Notes: generated by a model from the sequence alone, not told the origin. Positions 1-7,661 are shown, counted from the first letter of the stretch. The stretch: 47,266 bases of DNA from Ruminococcus sp. (GCA_020860605.1 JAJBTZ010000030.1:1-47266), one strand, 5' to 3'. A program made the numbers and translations.

Positions 1-2
1 GG

Positions 3-95
3 GAAGTACCCATCAACCTTGACGAAGTGGATTATCTCTACTTTGTGGATGGTGCTGGTGATTTCATCGAGGGGACGGTTATTGAGGTGGGATGA
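3..95 (+). CDS. C-terminal fragment of an unidentified protein
   Basis: An open frame enters from the left edge and ends at TGA 93-95. It gives 30 residues, acidic and hydrophobic, ending DFIEGTVIEVG. The composition looks like real coding sequence (for example NLDEVDYLYFVDGAG) and suits a small beta-rich C-terminus. I do not recognise the family, and the N-terminus lies outside the window. The longer frame at 19-366 was not used because it runs antisense through two tRNA genes. Confidence 0.45.
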   Translation, partial: EVPINLDEVDYLYFVDGAGDFIEGTVIEVG

Positions 96-111
96 TGGGA
101 ATCTGAACCCA

Positions 112-160
112 TTAGTTCGCCTTCGGCGAACTAAACAAGTTGTGGCTTCGCCACAACTTG
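112..160. repeat. Two adjacent perfect 10-bp hairpins
   Basis: Hairpin one pairs 112-121 with 125-134 around a TTC loop. Hairpin two pairs 136-145 with 151-160 around a CTTCG loop. Both stems are perfect 10-bp inverted repeats, one base apart, just after the stop of the left-edge gene. There is no U-run, so these are not standard intrinsic terminators, though they could stabilise a 3' end or be the remains of a repeat. Confidence 0.6.
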
Positions 161-192
161 TCACGAGTTCTCGCAACTGTCAACTATTCCAA

Positions 193-226
193 AGAAAAAA
201 GCCGACACGAGGTCGGCTTTTTTCTT
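193..226. terminator. Bidirectional intrinsic terminator after tRNA-Gly
   Basis: The stem GCCGAC/GTCGGC (201-206 with 212-217) is flanked by an A-run on the left and a T-run on the right, so it can end transcription on either strand. It lies immediately 3' of the minus-strand tRNA pair and 3' of the plus-strand gene ending at 95. Confidence 0.85.
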
Positions 227-300
227 TGGAGCAGATGACGGGAATCGAACCCGCATATTCAGCTTGGGAAGCTGATGTTCTGCCACTGAACTACATCTGC
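227..300 (-). tRNA. tRNA-Gly (CCC)
   Basis: Read on the minus strand, the acceptor stem GCAGATG pairs with CATCTGC. The discriminator is T and the CCA end is encoded (227-229). The anticodon stem CAGC/GCTG closes the loop TTCCCAA, giving anticodon CCC for glycine codon GGG. The T-arm GCGGGTTCGATTCCCGT is canonical. It lies 16 bp downstream of tRNA-Leu on the same strand and upstream of a terminator, so the two are probably co-transcribed. Confidence 0.93.
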
Positions 301-316
301 ACTATTACGGGAGAAA

Positions 317-399
317 TGGTGCACCTGACAGGACTTGAACCTGCACGCGAAAGCAATAGAACCTAAATCTATCGTGTCTGCCAATTCCACCACAGGTGC
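317..399 (-). tRNA. tRNA-Leu (UAG)
   Basis: Read on the minus strand, the acceptor stem GCACCTG pairs with CAGGTGC. The discriminator is A and CCA is encoded at 317-319. The anticodon stem ATAGA/TCTAT encloses TTTAGGT, giving anticodon UAG. A long variable arm (TGCTTTCGCG) follows, as expected of a type II leucine tRNA. The T-arm contains GGTTCAAGTCC. Confidence 0.93.
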
Positions 400-485
400 A
401 TTCCCTACTCTTACTTGCGGAATCCCGCAGGGATTATTATAGCACGTGGGGAGCGAAAAGTCAACGATGGATTTTGGGAGAATTT

Positions 486-884
486 TCAGATATAGCTTGA
501 AACAAACTCTGCCGGCGTCAATATCTCTGGCTTTTCTATTTCCACCGTCAGCAAATCTTTATCACCAGTAATGAGAACATCGACATCCTCGATAATCGCT
601 GAGTACAGAACAGGATAGTCATTTATGTCGCGAATTTCAAACAAACCGCTTTTAATGACGTGAGGAGTGTAGGAGAATTCAAAGTTGAGCTGAGACAAAA
701 ACTTATCAACGGCTGCTTTTTTGGTCGGGAATTTCCTGTCAGTTACAGCTTCAAGCTCCTCAATCACGAAGGATGAGAGAACGAGGGTGTGCTCCTTTGT
801 GATGAAGTCCAGAAGCAGGCTGAACTTTTCTGACGGAAAAAGCGCCATCGATATCAAGACGTTGGTGTCGAACATTACTCGCAT
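486..884 (-). CDS. PIN-domain ribonuclease toxin
   Basis: The 132-residue protein begins MRVMFDTNVLIS, with the first PIN acidic residue at Asp6. A conserved Glu lies in VIEELEAV, and the C-terminal acidic pair is in LITGDKDLL. This is the layout of VapC/PIN nucleases that cleave RNA in a metal-dependent way. The start codon overlaps the end of the upstream AbrB-type gene (ATGCGAGTAA), the coupled arrangement of toxin-antitoxin operons. The family (COG1569-like PIN) is inferred from motifs and length. The target RNA is unknown. Confidence 0.85.
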   Translation of the reverse strand: MRVMFDTNVLISMALFPSEKFSLLLDFITKEHTLVLSSFVIEELEAVTDRKFPTKKAAVDKFLSQLNFEFSYTPHVIKSGLFEIRDINDYPVLYSAIIEDVDVLITGDKDLLTVEIEKPEILTPAEFVSSYI

Positions 885-1144
885 CTGTATTCCCCACTTC
901 TCTCCCTACGAACTTCCTTTACCATGTCAACGACATCCTGCTCGTCCTTGATTCCCTGCTCTTCGGCAACGCCGGTGAAGGCGGTCTGGAGGTCGAGAAG
1001 GGCGTTGAGAGAGGCGTTCATCATTACTACCCTGTTGCCGTCCTGGACGAACATGACCTTATCGCCGTCTTTGACGCCGAGGAAACGGCGGATTTCTATT
1101 GGAATCGTTATCTGGCCTTTGGATGTTACCTTTGCAAGCTCCAT
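875..1144 (-). CDS. AbrB/MazE-type antitoxin (SpoVT-AbrB swapped-hairpin)
   Basis: This 89-residue protein opens with the classic SpoVT/AbrB beta motif: KVTSKGQITIP, then IRRFLGVKDGDKV. About 40 C-terminal residues follow that are charged and probably wrap the PIN partner. Such proteins bind their own promoter and neutralise the toxin. It is the first gene of the pair, has an AAGGAGG ribosome site 8-10 nt upstream, and sits behind a consensus promoter. Its stop overlaps the toxin start, so translation is probably coupled. Confidence 0.85.
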   Translation of the reverse strand: MELAKVTSKGQITIPIEIRRFLGVKDGDKVMFVQDGNRVVMMNASLNALLDLQTAFTGVAEEQGIKDEQDVVDMVKEVRRERSGEYRCE

Positions 1145-1197
1145 TTTAATGCCTCCTTTTTTAGCTGGTCATTGTTTTCCGTGAATTCCTTACTTTT

Positions 1198-1226
1198 ATT
1201 ATACTCGCTTTATCTCAGGCTGTCAA
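1198..1226 (-). promoter_or_regulatory. Consensus sigma-A promoter of the toxin-antitoxin pair
   Basis: On the minus strand TTGACA (1221-1226) is followed by a 17-nt spacer and TATAAT (1198-1203), an exact match to the vegetative consensus. A promoter this strong fits an autorepressed toxin-antitoxin operon. Confidence 0.85.
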
Positions 1227-1279
1227 TAAAAAATTATGCGGTTTCGAAGATATTTTCACTCATTTTCTCAAGAAAACAG

Positions 1280-1308
1280 TTGAAAAGCGGGCGAATTTAT
1301 TATATAAT
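1280..1308 (+). promoter_or_regulatory. Promoter of the FucI-like isomerase gene
   Basis: TTGAAA (1280-1285), a 17-nt spacer and TATAAT (1303-1308) point toward the gene at 1410. This leaves an untranslated leader of about 95 nt with no riboswitch that I recognise. Confidence 0.7.
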
Positions 1309-1409
1309 ATAGGTGCATATTGCATACACGTTCTTTTGATCTTGTCGGGTTGGTGAAATATTATTGCTTGACGGGATGAAGAATGAAAATATTTATTTGG
1401 AGGTATAGT

Positions 1410-2894
1410 ATGATAAACATTCCTGTTGTAAAACTCGGTATTGTTGCCGTATCTCGTGACTGCTTCCCGATTCAGCTTTCGGAGAAGAGACGCGCTGCTA
1501 TCGCTGCCGAGTGCAAGGCTAAGGGTCAGGACCTCTATGAGTGCCCTGTAACCGTCGAGAACGAGCTCGACATGCTCAAGGCTGTTGAGGATGTAAAGGC
1601 TGCAGGTTGCAACGCTTTGGTTGTATTCCTCGGTAACTTCGGTCCTGAGACTCCTGAGACTTTGATTGCTAAGAACTTCGACGGTCCCTGCATGTTTGTT
1701 GCAGCTGCTGAGGGCGACGGAGACATGATCAACGGCAGAGGCGACGCTTACTGCGGTATGCTCAACTGCTCTTATAATCTTGGCCTTCGTAAGCTCAAGG
1801 GCTACATTCCCGAGTATCCTGTCGGAACCGCTGAGGACATCACCAAGATGATCGTTGAGTTTGTTCCGATTGCAAGAGTAATTTTGGGCCTCAAGAACCT
1901 GAAGATCATCACCTTCGGTCCCCGTCCTCAGGACTTCTTCGCTTGCAACGCTCCTATCAATGGCCTTTATGAATTAGGCGTTGAGATTGAGGAGAACAGC
2001 GAGCTCGACCTCTTGGTCTCCTACAAGGAGCACGCAGGAGATCCGAGAATTCCTGGCGTCTGCGCTGAAATGGCTGCTGAGATGGGTGAAGGCAAGTATT
2101 ATCCCGACCTCAACGAAAGAATGGCTCAGTTCGAGCTCACTCTTCTTGACTGGGCTGAGAAGCACAAGGGTTCAAGACAGTATGTTGCATTCGCTGACAA
2201 ATGCTGGCCTGCTTTCCCGAGCCAGTTCGGCTTCGAGCCTTGCTATGTAAACAGCCGTCTCTGCTCAAAAGGCATTCCTGTTTCATGTGAAGTTGATATC
2301 TACGGAGCTCTCTCTGAGTATATCGGCATCTGCCTCACCGGCGACACCGTTACCCTTCTTGACATCAACAACAGCGTTCCTCAGTACATATATGACGAGG
2401 ACGAGATCGCAAAGCTTGACTACAAGCTCACCGATACCTTCATGGGCTTCCACTGCGGAAATACTCCTTCCTGCAAGATGTGTGACGACAGAGCTGTCAA
2501 GTATCAGCTCATCCAGCACAGAACTCTTGAGCCGGAGGGAAGCGATCCTGACTTCACAAGAGGAACCCTCGAGGGCGATATCGCTCCTTCTGACATCACC
2601 TTCTATCGTCTCCAGTGTGACAGCGACGGCAAGCTTCACGCTTATATCGCTGAGGGTGAGATTTTGCCTGTTGCTACCCGTTCCTTCGGCGGTATCGCAG
2701 TATTCGGAATCCCAGAGATGGGCAGATTCTATCGCCACGTTCTCATCCAGAAGAGATATCCTCACCACGGTGCGGTTGCGTTCAGCCATTGTGGCAAGCT
2801 CATGTTCGAGGTTATGAAGTATCTCGGCATCGAGGACATCGCCTACAATCAGCCTGCTTCTCTTCCCTACCCGACTGAGAATCCTTTCGCCTGA
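1410..2894 (+). CDS. L-fucose/L-arabinose isomerase family protein
   Basis: The protein has 494 residues if translation starts at ATG 1410, which has GGAGG six bases upstream. The in-frame ATG at 1383 adds nine residues but lacks a good ribosome site. It resembles the FucI-like sugar isomerases (COG2407) over its length: an N-terminal Rossmann-like half (KLGIVAVSRDCFPIQ; NALVVFLGNFGPETP), a middle domain with ITFGPRPQDFF, and a C-terminal half with FHCGNTPSCKMC and the late LFEVMKYLGIE segment. Family members convert aldoses to ketoses with a divalent metal. The sugar cannot be told from sequence. No kinase, aldolase or transporter for it lies nearby. The next gene is pyruvate kinase, 126 bp away. 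Confidence 0.8.
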   Translation: MINIPVVKLGIVAVSRDCFPIQLSEKRRAAIAAECKAKGQDLYECPVTVENELDMLKAVEDVKAAGCNALVVFLGNFGPETPETLIAKNFDGPCMFVAAAEGDGDMINGRGDAYCGMLNCSYNLGLRKLKGYIPEYPVGTAEDITKMIVEFVPIARVILGLKNLKIITFGPRPQDFFACNAPINGLYELGVEIEENSELDLLVSYKEHAGDPRIPGVCAEMAAEMGEGKYYPDLNERMAQFELTLLDWAEKHKGSRQYVAFADKCWPAFPSQFGFEPCYVNSRLCSKGIPVSCEVDIYGALSEYIGICLTGDTVTLLDINNSVPQYIYDEDEIAKLDYKLTDTFMGFHCGNTPSCKMCDDRAVKYQLIQHRTLEPEGSDPDFTRGTLEGDIAPSDITFYRLQCDSDGKLHAYIAEGEILPVATRSFGGIAVFGIPEMGRFYRHVLIQKRYPHHGAVAFSHCGKLMFEVMKYLGIEDIAYNQPASLPYPTENPFA

Positions 2895-2906
2895 TTTAAA
2901 ACTTAT

Positions 2907-2932
2907 GCCCGCATGGGGAAACTCATGCGGGC
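2907..2932 (+). other. Stem-loop downstream of the isomerase gene
   Basis: GCCCGCATG (2907-2915) pairs with CATGCGGGC (2924-2932) as a perfect 9-bp stem. There is no U-run after it, so it is a weak or factor-dependent terminator or a 3'-end stabiliser. Read-through into pyk is possible. Confidence 0.55.
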
Positions 2933-3020
2933 TACTGTTGCAAAGAATAACAAGCCTTCAACGGTTTTGAAGACTTATTACTCTTAACAATTACTACAAG
3001 ACAAACTGGAGGAATCCGCT

Positions 3021-4433
3021 ATGAGAAAGACAAAGATAATCTGTACCATTGGTCCCGCTTGCAGTGATGAAGCTACTCTTCGGGAAATGATGCTTTCTGG
3101 GATGAATGTGGCAAGACTCAACTTCTCCCACGGAACCCACGAGGACCATCTTGAGAAAATAAATCTTATCAAAAAGCTTCGCGATGAGCTCGACCTGCCG
3201 GTTGCAATCATGCTCGACACCAAGGGGCCTGAATACAGAATCCGCTCTTTTGAGAATGGGAAAATAACTCTCAACGAAGGCGACAAGTTTATATTCACGA
3301 CTGAGGACGTCGTCGGAAATCAGGAGAGGGTCACTGTCAACTACAAGGGCCTTGCTCATGACCTCGAAGAGGGAGATATAATCCTGCTCAATAACGGCCT
3401 GCTCAAGTTCACCGTCACTTCGGTTGACGACACCAATGTCTATACAGTTGTCAACGAAGGCGGAGAGCTTTCCAACAACAAGTCGATGAGCTTCCCGACC
3501 AAGCTTCTCAAGCAGGAGTACTTGAGTGAACAGGACAAGTCCGATTTGCTCTTCGGTATCGAGAACGGCGTTGACTTTGTCGCCTGCTCGTTCGTTTCCT
3601 GCAAGCAGGATATGATCGATATTAAGACACTTCTGGATGCCAACGGCGGCAAGGACATCGACCTGATTGCTAAGATCGAAAATCAGGCTGGTATCGACAA
3701 CATCGAAGAGATTTGCGAGGTTGCTGACGGAATCATGATTGGCAGAGGCGATATGGGTGTTGAGATCGCATTCGAGAAGCTTCCTGCTATCCAAAAGCAG
3801 CTCATCACAAAGTGCAGACTCCTCGGCAAGCGTGTTATCACTGCGACTGAGATGCTCGAGTCGATGATTCATAATCCGAGGCCTACAAGAGCTGAGACTT
3901 CGGACGTTGCAAATGCTGTCTATGACGGAACCAGCGCCATCATGCTCTCTGGCGAGACGGCTGCTGGCAAATACCCTGTTCTGGCACTTCAGACTATGGC
4001 GAAGATTGCGGAGACCACTGAGAAGAGCATCGACTATACAAAGCTCTTCAGAACTTCAGAGTTCAAGATTCAAAACACCGTTGACGCTATCTCTCACGCT
4101 ACCTGCGGAATGGCGGTTGACGTCAATGCCAAGGCGATTGCAGTTTGCTCGCTTTCTGGCTCGACTGTCAGAATGGTTTCGAGATTCAGGTGCCCTGTCG
4201 ACATTCTGGGTCTTACAACTAACGTCAAGACCTGCTATAAGCTCGCTCTTTCCTGGGGCGTAACTCCCTACATGTGTGATACTTACGAGTCGACAGACGT
4301 TCTCTTCTACACGGCGAAGAACACTTCCCTCAAGGTCTTCAATCTCCAAAGAGGCGACAAGATTGTCGTCACTGGCGGTATGACCAATGGCCGCTCCGGC
4401 AATACGAATCTTATCAAGGTTGAGACGATCTAA
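3021..4433 (+). CDS. pyk: Pyruvate kinase
   Basis: This 470-residue enzyme converts phosphoenolpyruvate and ADP to pyruvate and ATP, the last step of glycolysis. Visible hallmarks are KIICTIGPA at the N-terminus, VARLNFSHG, the substrate segment MLDTKGPE, the metal-binding IGRGDMGVE and ITATEMLESM followed by PTRAETSDVANAV. The C-terminal allosteric domain ends at about residue 470, so the extra PEP-utilising domain of some Bacillota enzymes is absent. Two signature positions differ from the usual form: Gly for Ala in [A]RGDLGVE, and Glu for Gln/Met in TAT[Q/M]MLESM. The start is ATG with CTGGAGGA 8 nt upstream. Confidence 0.95.
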   Translation: MRKTKIICTIGPACSDEATLREMMLSGMNVARLNFSHGTHEDHLEKINLIKKLRDELDLPVAIMLDTKGPEYRIRSFENGKITLNEGDKFIFTTEDVVGNQERVTVNYKGLAHDLEEGDIILLNNGLLKFTVTSVDDTNVYTVVNEGGELSNNKSMSFPTKLLKQEYLSEQDKSDLLFGIENGVDFVACSFVSCKQDMIDIKTLLDANGGKDIDLIAKIENQAGIDNIEEICEVADGIMIGRGDMGVEIAFEKLPAIQKQLITKCRLLGKRVITATEMLESMIHNPRPTRAETSDVANAVYDGTSAIMLSGETAAGKYPVLALQTMAKIAETTEKSIDYTKLFRTSEFKIQNTVDAISHATCGMAVDVNAKAIAVCSLSGSTVRMVSRFRCPVDILGLTTNVKTCYKLALSWGVTPYMCDTYESTDVLFYTAKNTSLKVFNLQRGDKIVVTGGMTNGRSGNTNLIKVETI

Positions 4434-4445
4434 GTCAATAAAAAC

Positions 4446-4487
4446 GGGCAACAGTGCTTCTTATGGCGCTGTTGCCCTTGTTTTTTG
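4446..4487. terminator. Intrinsic terminator of pyk, shared with the convergent gene
   Basis: GGGCAACAG (4446-4454) pairs with CTGTTGCCC (4469-4477), followed by TTGTTTTTT. It sits between the convergent stops of pyk (4433) and the zinc-ribbon gene (4496). Confidence 0.85.
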
Positions 4488-4495
4488 AATTTCGG

Positions 4496-5404
4496 TTACT
4501 TGAGCCTCTTCATTTCGCCACGGAATCTGAAAATAAGGACTCCAAAGCAGATCTGGACCATGGCGCCAATGGCGCAGTTGCAGAAACCTGTTATCGAAAG
4601 CGACATGAGGCTTAAGATGGCGGAAAGGATGTTGATGACTCCTGCGATGTAGCAGAGAACTCCTACGAAGGCGGAGGCGTTCTTGCCGAGGTGTTTGCCG
4701 TGCTCCTCGTGGGCTGCTGTCTTGGCAGCGTTTATGCTCTTCAGGATCATCGCAAGCCAGAAGATGATGACTCCGAAAACTATGTCTATCACGATAACGC
4801 TCATGAAGGCAAGCATCGCGTCTTCGGAACTACTTGAAGTTATGCTTGCGATAAGAAGAGCGACCATGCAGATAGCTAAGAGTATGCAGACGGCGACGAG
4901 CTCTATAGTGTAGATGACCTTAATCATGGTGAGGCCTGCTGTGTTGAAGGGCTTGTCCTTCTTGCTGGCAGCGGTGGCGTAGGTCATCCAGAGGCCGATG
5001 GCGACGAGAATCGACGGGATTGACGAAACTATCGCTGAGACAAGGTTGATCGAGCCTAAGTATCTTGAGGCTTCGTTCACCATGTTGGGGTCGACGTTTC
5101 TGAATATCTCGGTGAACACTCCCCACATGTAGCTATTGTCTATGAGAACCAGGATATTCGAAAGAATCAGAGTGCAGAAGGCAAAGGCTATGAACCTGAA
5201 GAGGCCTGAAGAGGCGACTTTCCTGAGAGCTGCGAGAGGAGTCTCTGGCGAAGGCTCACTATAAACTGTGGGATTCGGAGCTGGCGGTGGAGACTGGTAT
5301 GAATTATTGGTGGTTTGCTGAGCGGTTTCATTAAGCGGTGAACCGCAGCCCTGACAGAAGTTGGCATTATCGGGGTTCTGGGTTCCGCATCTTTTGCAAA
5401 ACAT
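4496..5404 (-). CDS. Zinc-ribbon membrane protein of unknown function
   Basis: The 302-residue protein starts with a CxxC...CxxC zinc ribbon (FCKRCGTQNP, then NFCQGCGSPL). A Ser/Pro/Asn-rich linker follows to about residue 55, then roughly six hydrophobic segments, such as FIAFAFCTLILSNILVLI and IVIDIVFGVIIFWLAMIL. The ribbon is cytoplasmic by the usual topology of such proteins. The architecture is common in Clostridia as a small-protein platform of unknown role, so no function is assigned. The gene has its own promoter and converges on pyk. Confidence 0.75.
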   Translation of the reverse strand: MFCKRCGTQNPDNANFCQGCGSPLNETAQQTTNNSYQSPPPAPNPTVYSEPSPETPLAALRKVASSGLFRFIAFAFCTLILSNILVLIDNSYMWGVFTEIFRNVDPNMVNEASRYLGSINLVSAIVSSIPSILVAIGLWMTYATAASKKDKPFNTAGLTMIKVIYTIELVAVCILLAICMVALLIASITSSSSEDAMLAFMSVIVIDIVFGVIIFWLAMILKSINAAKTAAHEEHGKHLGKNASAFVGVLCYIAGVINILSAILSLMSLSITGFCNCAIGAMVQICFGVLIFRFRGEMKRLK

Positions 5405-5439
5405 TATATTCCCTCCTTTTTAATAAATCGGTTTTTCTA

Positions 5440-5469
5440 ATAATATCACAGTTTTTCTTTGGCTGTCAA
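5440..5469 (-). promoter_or_regulatory. Promoter of the zinc-ribbon membrane protein
   Basis: On the minus strand TTGACA (5464-5469), an 18-nt spacer and TATTAT (5440-5445) lie about 35 bp upstream of the start codon. The stretch between this promoter and the one at 5588 holds only a short AAATT/AATTT inverted repeat near 5504-5521. I see no T-box there. Confidence 0.7.
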
Positions 5470-5587
5470 TACCCGAATGGGGCGATTTGACGCAAATTCT
5501 TCGGAAATTTGTCGGCTATCATGCCAAAACCGACTTTCGTTACAAATTGCAGGGGGAATCTCAAATAAATTTCGGTGAAAATACCAC

Positions 5588-5624
5588 TTGACTTTAGCAC
5601 GCTAACATGGTAACATTGTAACAT
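5588..5624 (+). promoter_or_regulatory. Promoter and candidate operator of the yerC-his operon
   Basis: TTGACT (5588-5593) and TAACAT (5611-5616) are spaced by 17 nt. Overlapping the -10 are three direct copies of TAACAT at 5603, 5611 and 5619, an exact 8-bp period, followed by TAAATT at 5627. The placement over the core promoter suits a repressor site. The product of the first gene is a TrpR-superfamily protein and the natural candidate to bind here. That link is an inference. Confidence 0.55.
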
Positions 5625-5648
5625 ACTAAATTTCAGGAGTGTACTCGT

Positions 5649-5936
5649 ATGGCTACTGCATATGAACATAACACGAAGAAGCTTTTTGAGGCTATACTAA
5701 AACTTAATAACATAGAAGAGTGTGAGCACTTCTTCAACGATTTGTGCACCGTGAAGGAGCTCAGGGAAATGAGCCAGAGGCTGGAGGTTGCGACGCTCCT
5801 CAGTGATGGGCTCATCTACTCGGATATTGCCGAGAAAACCGGCGCCAGCACCACCACTATTTCAAGAGTCAACCGAAGCCTTGTCTATGGCGAAGGTGGC
5901 TACAAAACGGTGATCGAAAGGATGAAGGACGAGTGA
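5649..5936 (+). CDS. yerC: YerC/YecD family TrpR-like regulator (probable HisR)
   Basis: This 95-residue protein matches the YerC/YecD branch of the TrpR superfamily. An all-helical N-terminal half precedes a helix-turn-helix, roughly residues 50-78 (ATLLSDGLIYSDIAEKTGAS followed by TTTISRVNRSL). TrpR-type proteins respond to an amino acid and repress its synthesis genes. As I recall, members next to his genes in Bacillota have been called HisR. It opens the histidine operon and overlaps hisZ by four bases (GTGA), which supports that role. A CAGGAG ribosome site lies about 10 nt before ATG. The ligand is not proven by sequence. Confidence 0.85.
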   Translation: MATAYEHNTKKLFEAILKLNNIEECEHFFNDLCTVKELREMSQRLEVATLLSDGLIYSDIAEKTGASTTTISRVNRSLVYGEGGYKTVIERMKDE

Positions 5937-7027
5937 ATACTGCACTTAGGGCAGATGAAGAAGCGGTTCTGAAGCTAAGAAGTCTCTACGAAAGCAGAGG
6001 CTATCAGGGCTACAAGATGAACGGCTTTGAGGAATATGATATTTATGCTCAGAATAAGGACTTCTTGGGCGGTGAGGCGGTTATCACGTTTACCGACACC
6101 GAGGGGAGACTGATGGCCCTGAAGCCTGACGTCACGATGTCGATAATCCGCTCGAGAGCGGACGAGGACGGCGTCACCGAGAAGCTTTATTATGACGAGA
6201 ACGTTTGCAGAGTCTCCCATGACTCACACAGGCTGAAGGAATTCCTGCAATCGGGGCTTGAGTGCATCGGAGAAATCGATTTATACAACACATGCGAGGT
6301 TGTGAGTCTTGCTGCTGAGAGCCTTGGGCTGTTCGGGAGAAGGTTTGTACTCGATATATCCCATATGGGGATTGTAACTGGGCTTATTGATGCCATTCCA
6401 GCTTCGGAATCGCAGAGAAAGGAGCTCACAAGGCTTATTGGCTCGAAGAATCTTCACGGGATTGAGAAGCTTCTTTCGGAGATTCCTGGCGACAGTGAGG
6501 CCAAGAGCAAGCTTCTGAGGCTTGCGGATCTCAGCGGTTCTCCTGACGAGGTTCTCCCTTCTCTCAGGGAGATTTGCAAGGGCACTCCTGCGGAAGAGGG
6601 CTTTAGGGAGCTCGAGAGGGTTACTGAGACGCTCAGCCAAAGCGGGATTTTCGGGAGCCTTCGGCTCGACTTTTCGGTCGTTCAGGACATGAGCTATTAT
6701 AACGGAATCGTCTTCCAAGGCTTTATAGAAGGGATTCCTGAGAAGGTTCTGAGTGGCGGTCGCTATGATCCCCTGCTCCGTAGAATCGGGAAGAACAAGG
6801 GCGCCATCGGGTTTGCCTTGAATGTTGAGTCGCTTGAGAAGATTCTTGAATCGAAGGATGCTCTGGATGCGGATATCGCGCTTGTTTACTCGGAAGAAGA
6901 CAGCGCTGCTGAGGTCGCCAAGAGGGCTTCAGAGCTCTCGGAAAACGGCAAGCGGGTTCGGGTTCTCAGGGAGATTCCGAAGAGGGCACGCTTTGGCGAG
7001 ATAATCTATTTTGGGGAGGGGCAATGA
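5933..7027 (+). CDS. hisZ: ATP phosphoribosyltransferase regulatory subunit HisZ
   Basis: The 364-residue protein is a catalytically inactive class II histidyl-tRNA synthetase relative. It joins short HisG to form the octameric first enzyme of histidine synthesis and confers feedback inhibition. Class II features are visible: EAVITFTDTEGRLMALKPDVT (motif 2 region), the histidine-binding-like LDFSVVQDMSYYNGIVFQGF, and SGGRYDPLLRRIG near residue 270. The anticodon-binding domain is absent, as expected. The start is GTG 5933, overlapping the yerC stop. The presence of HisZ agrees with the short HisG encoded next. Confidence 0.93.
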   Translation: MNTALRADEEAVLKLRSLYESRGYQGYKMNGFEEYDIYAQNKDFLGGEAVITFTDTEGRLMALKPDVTMSIIRSRADEDGVTEKLYYDENVCRVSHDSHRLKEFLQSGLECIGEIDLYNTCEVVSLAAESLGLFGRRFVLDISHMGIVTGLIDAIPASESQRKELTRLIGSKNLHGIEKLLSEIPGDSEAKSKLLRLADLSGSPDEVLPSLREICKGTPAEEGFRELERVTETLSQSGIFGSLRLDFSVVQDMSYYNGIVFQGFIEGIPEKVLSGGRYDPLLRRIGKNKGAIGFALNVESLEKILESKDALDADIALVYSEEDSAAEVAKRASELSENGKRVRVLREIPKRARFGEIIYFGEGQ

Positions 7028-7028
7028 C

Positions 7029-7661
7029 ATGATTTCTATAGCACTGCCCAAGGGTCGCCTGGGCGAAAAGGCGCTTAAGTTGTTTCAGCAGTCGGGGATC
7101 ATCCCCGACGGAGATATAGGGTTCAGTTCGCGTAAGCTCGTGTTGGAGCTTCCAGAATCGGGAGTTCGGTTCTTCTGGGTGAAGCCATCGGATGTGGCGA
7201 TTTATGTCGAAAGAGGAGCTGCGGACGTTGGGATCGTCGGGAAGGATATTCTGACGGAGTCGAGCCCTGACGTCTACGAGGTTTTAGACCTTGGAATGGG
7301 GAAATGCAGGATGTGTGTCGCAGCACCGAAGGACTTCAGGGACAATCCGAACAGGACGCTTTCGGTCGCGACAAAGTTTCCGAACGTTGCCTCTGAATAC
7401 TACGAGAGGCAGTCGAGGAGGATTGACGTTATCAAGCTGAACGGCTCGATCGAATTAGCACCGATTTTGGGACTTTCGGACGTTATCGTCGACATCGTCG
7501 AGACGGGAGATACTTTAAGAGAGAACGACCTTGAGGTGTTCGAGACGATTTTTGAGATATCGGCGAGGCTGATCCTCAATAAGTCCTCGATGAAGTTTAA
7601 ACAGAGCGAGATATCGAAAATAGTCTCTGCGATTTCGGAAATAATTGCAGCAAAGGGGTAG
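7029..7661 (+). CDS. hisG: ATP phosphoribosyltransferase catalytic subunit, short form HisG
   Basis: At 210 residues this is the short form that lacks the C-terminal regulatory domain and needs HisZ. It joins ATP and PRPP to make phosphoribosyl-ATP. It begins MISIALPKGRLGEKA. It carries ADVGIVGKDIL and the PRPP-loop region DVIVDIVETGDTLREN. ATG 7029 is chosen over the in-frame GTG at 7011 because GGGAGGGG lies just upstream. It starts two bases after the hisZ stop. Confidence 0.95.
   Translation: MISIALPKGRLGEKALKLFQQSGIIPDGDIGFSSRKLVLELPESGVRFFWVKPSDVAIYVERGAADVGIVGKDILTESSPDVYEVLDLGMGKCRMCVAAPKDFRDNPNRTLSVATKFPNVASEYYERQSRRIDVIKLNGSIELAPILGLSDVIVDIVETGDTLRENDLEVFETIFEISARLILNKSSMKFKQSEISKIVSAISEIIAAKG

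Noticed and set aside
19-366. 115-residue plus-strand frame
   Set aside because: It runs antisense through both tRNA genes and the terminator, and its translation is low in coding character. The real coding tail here is in another frame and ends at 95.
2283-2817. Long overlapping frames on both strands within the isomerase gene
   Set aside because: They arise from codon bias (few stops in shadow frames) and give Ser/Leu-rich low-complexity products.
5405-5648. T-box or histidine leader peptide before the his operon
   Set aside because: No T-box core (TGGNACCGCG type), no terminator-antiterminator pair and no run of histidine codons. The promoter lies only about 60 bp before yerC.
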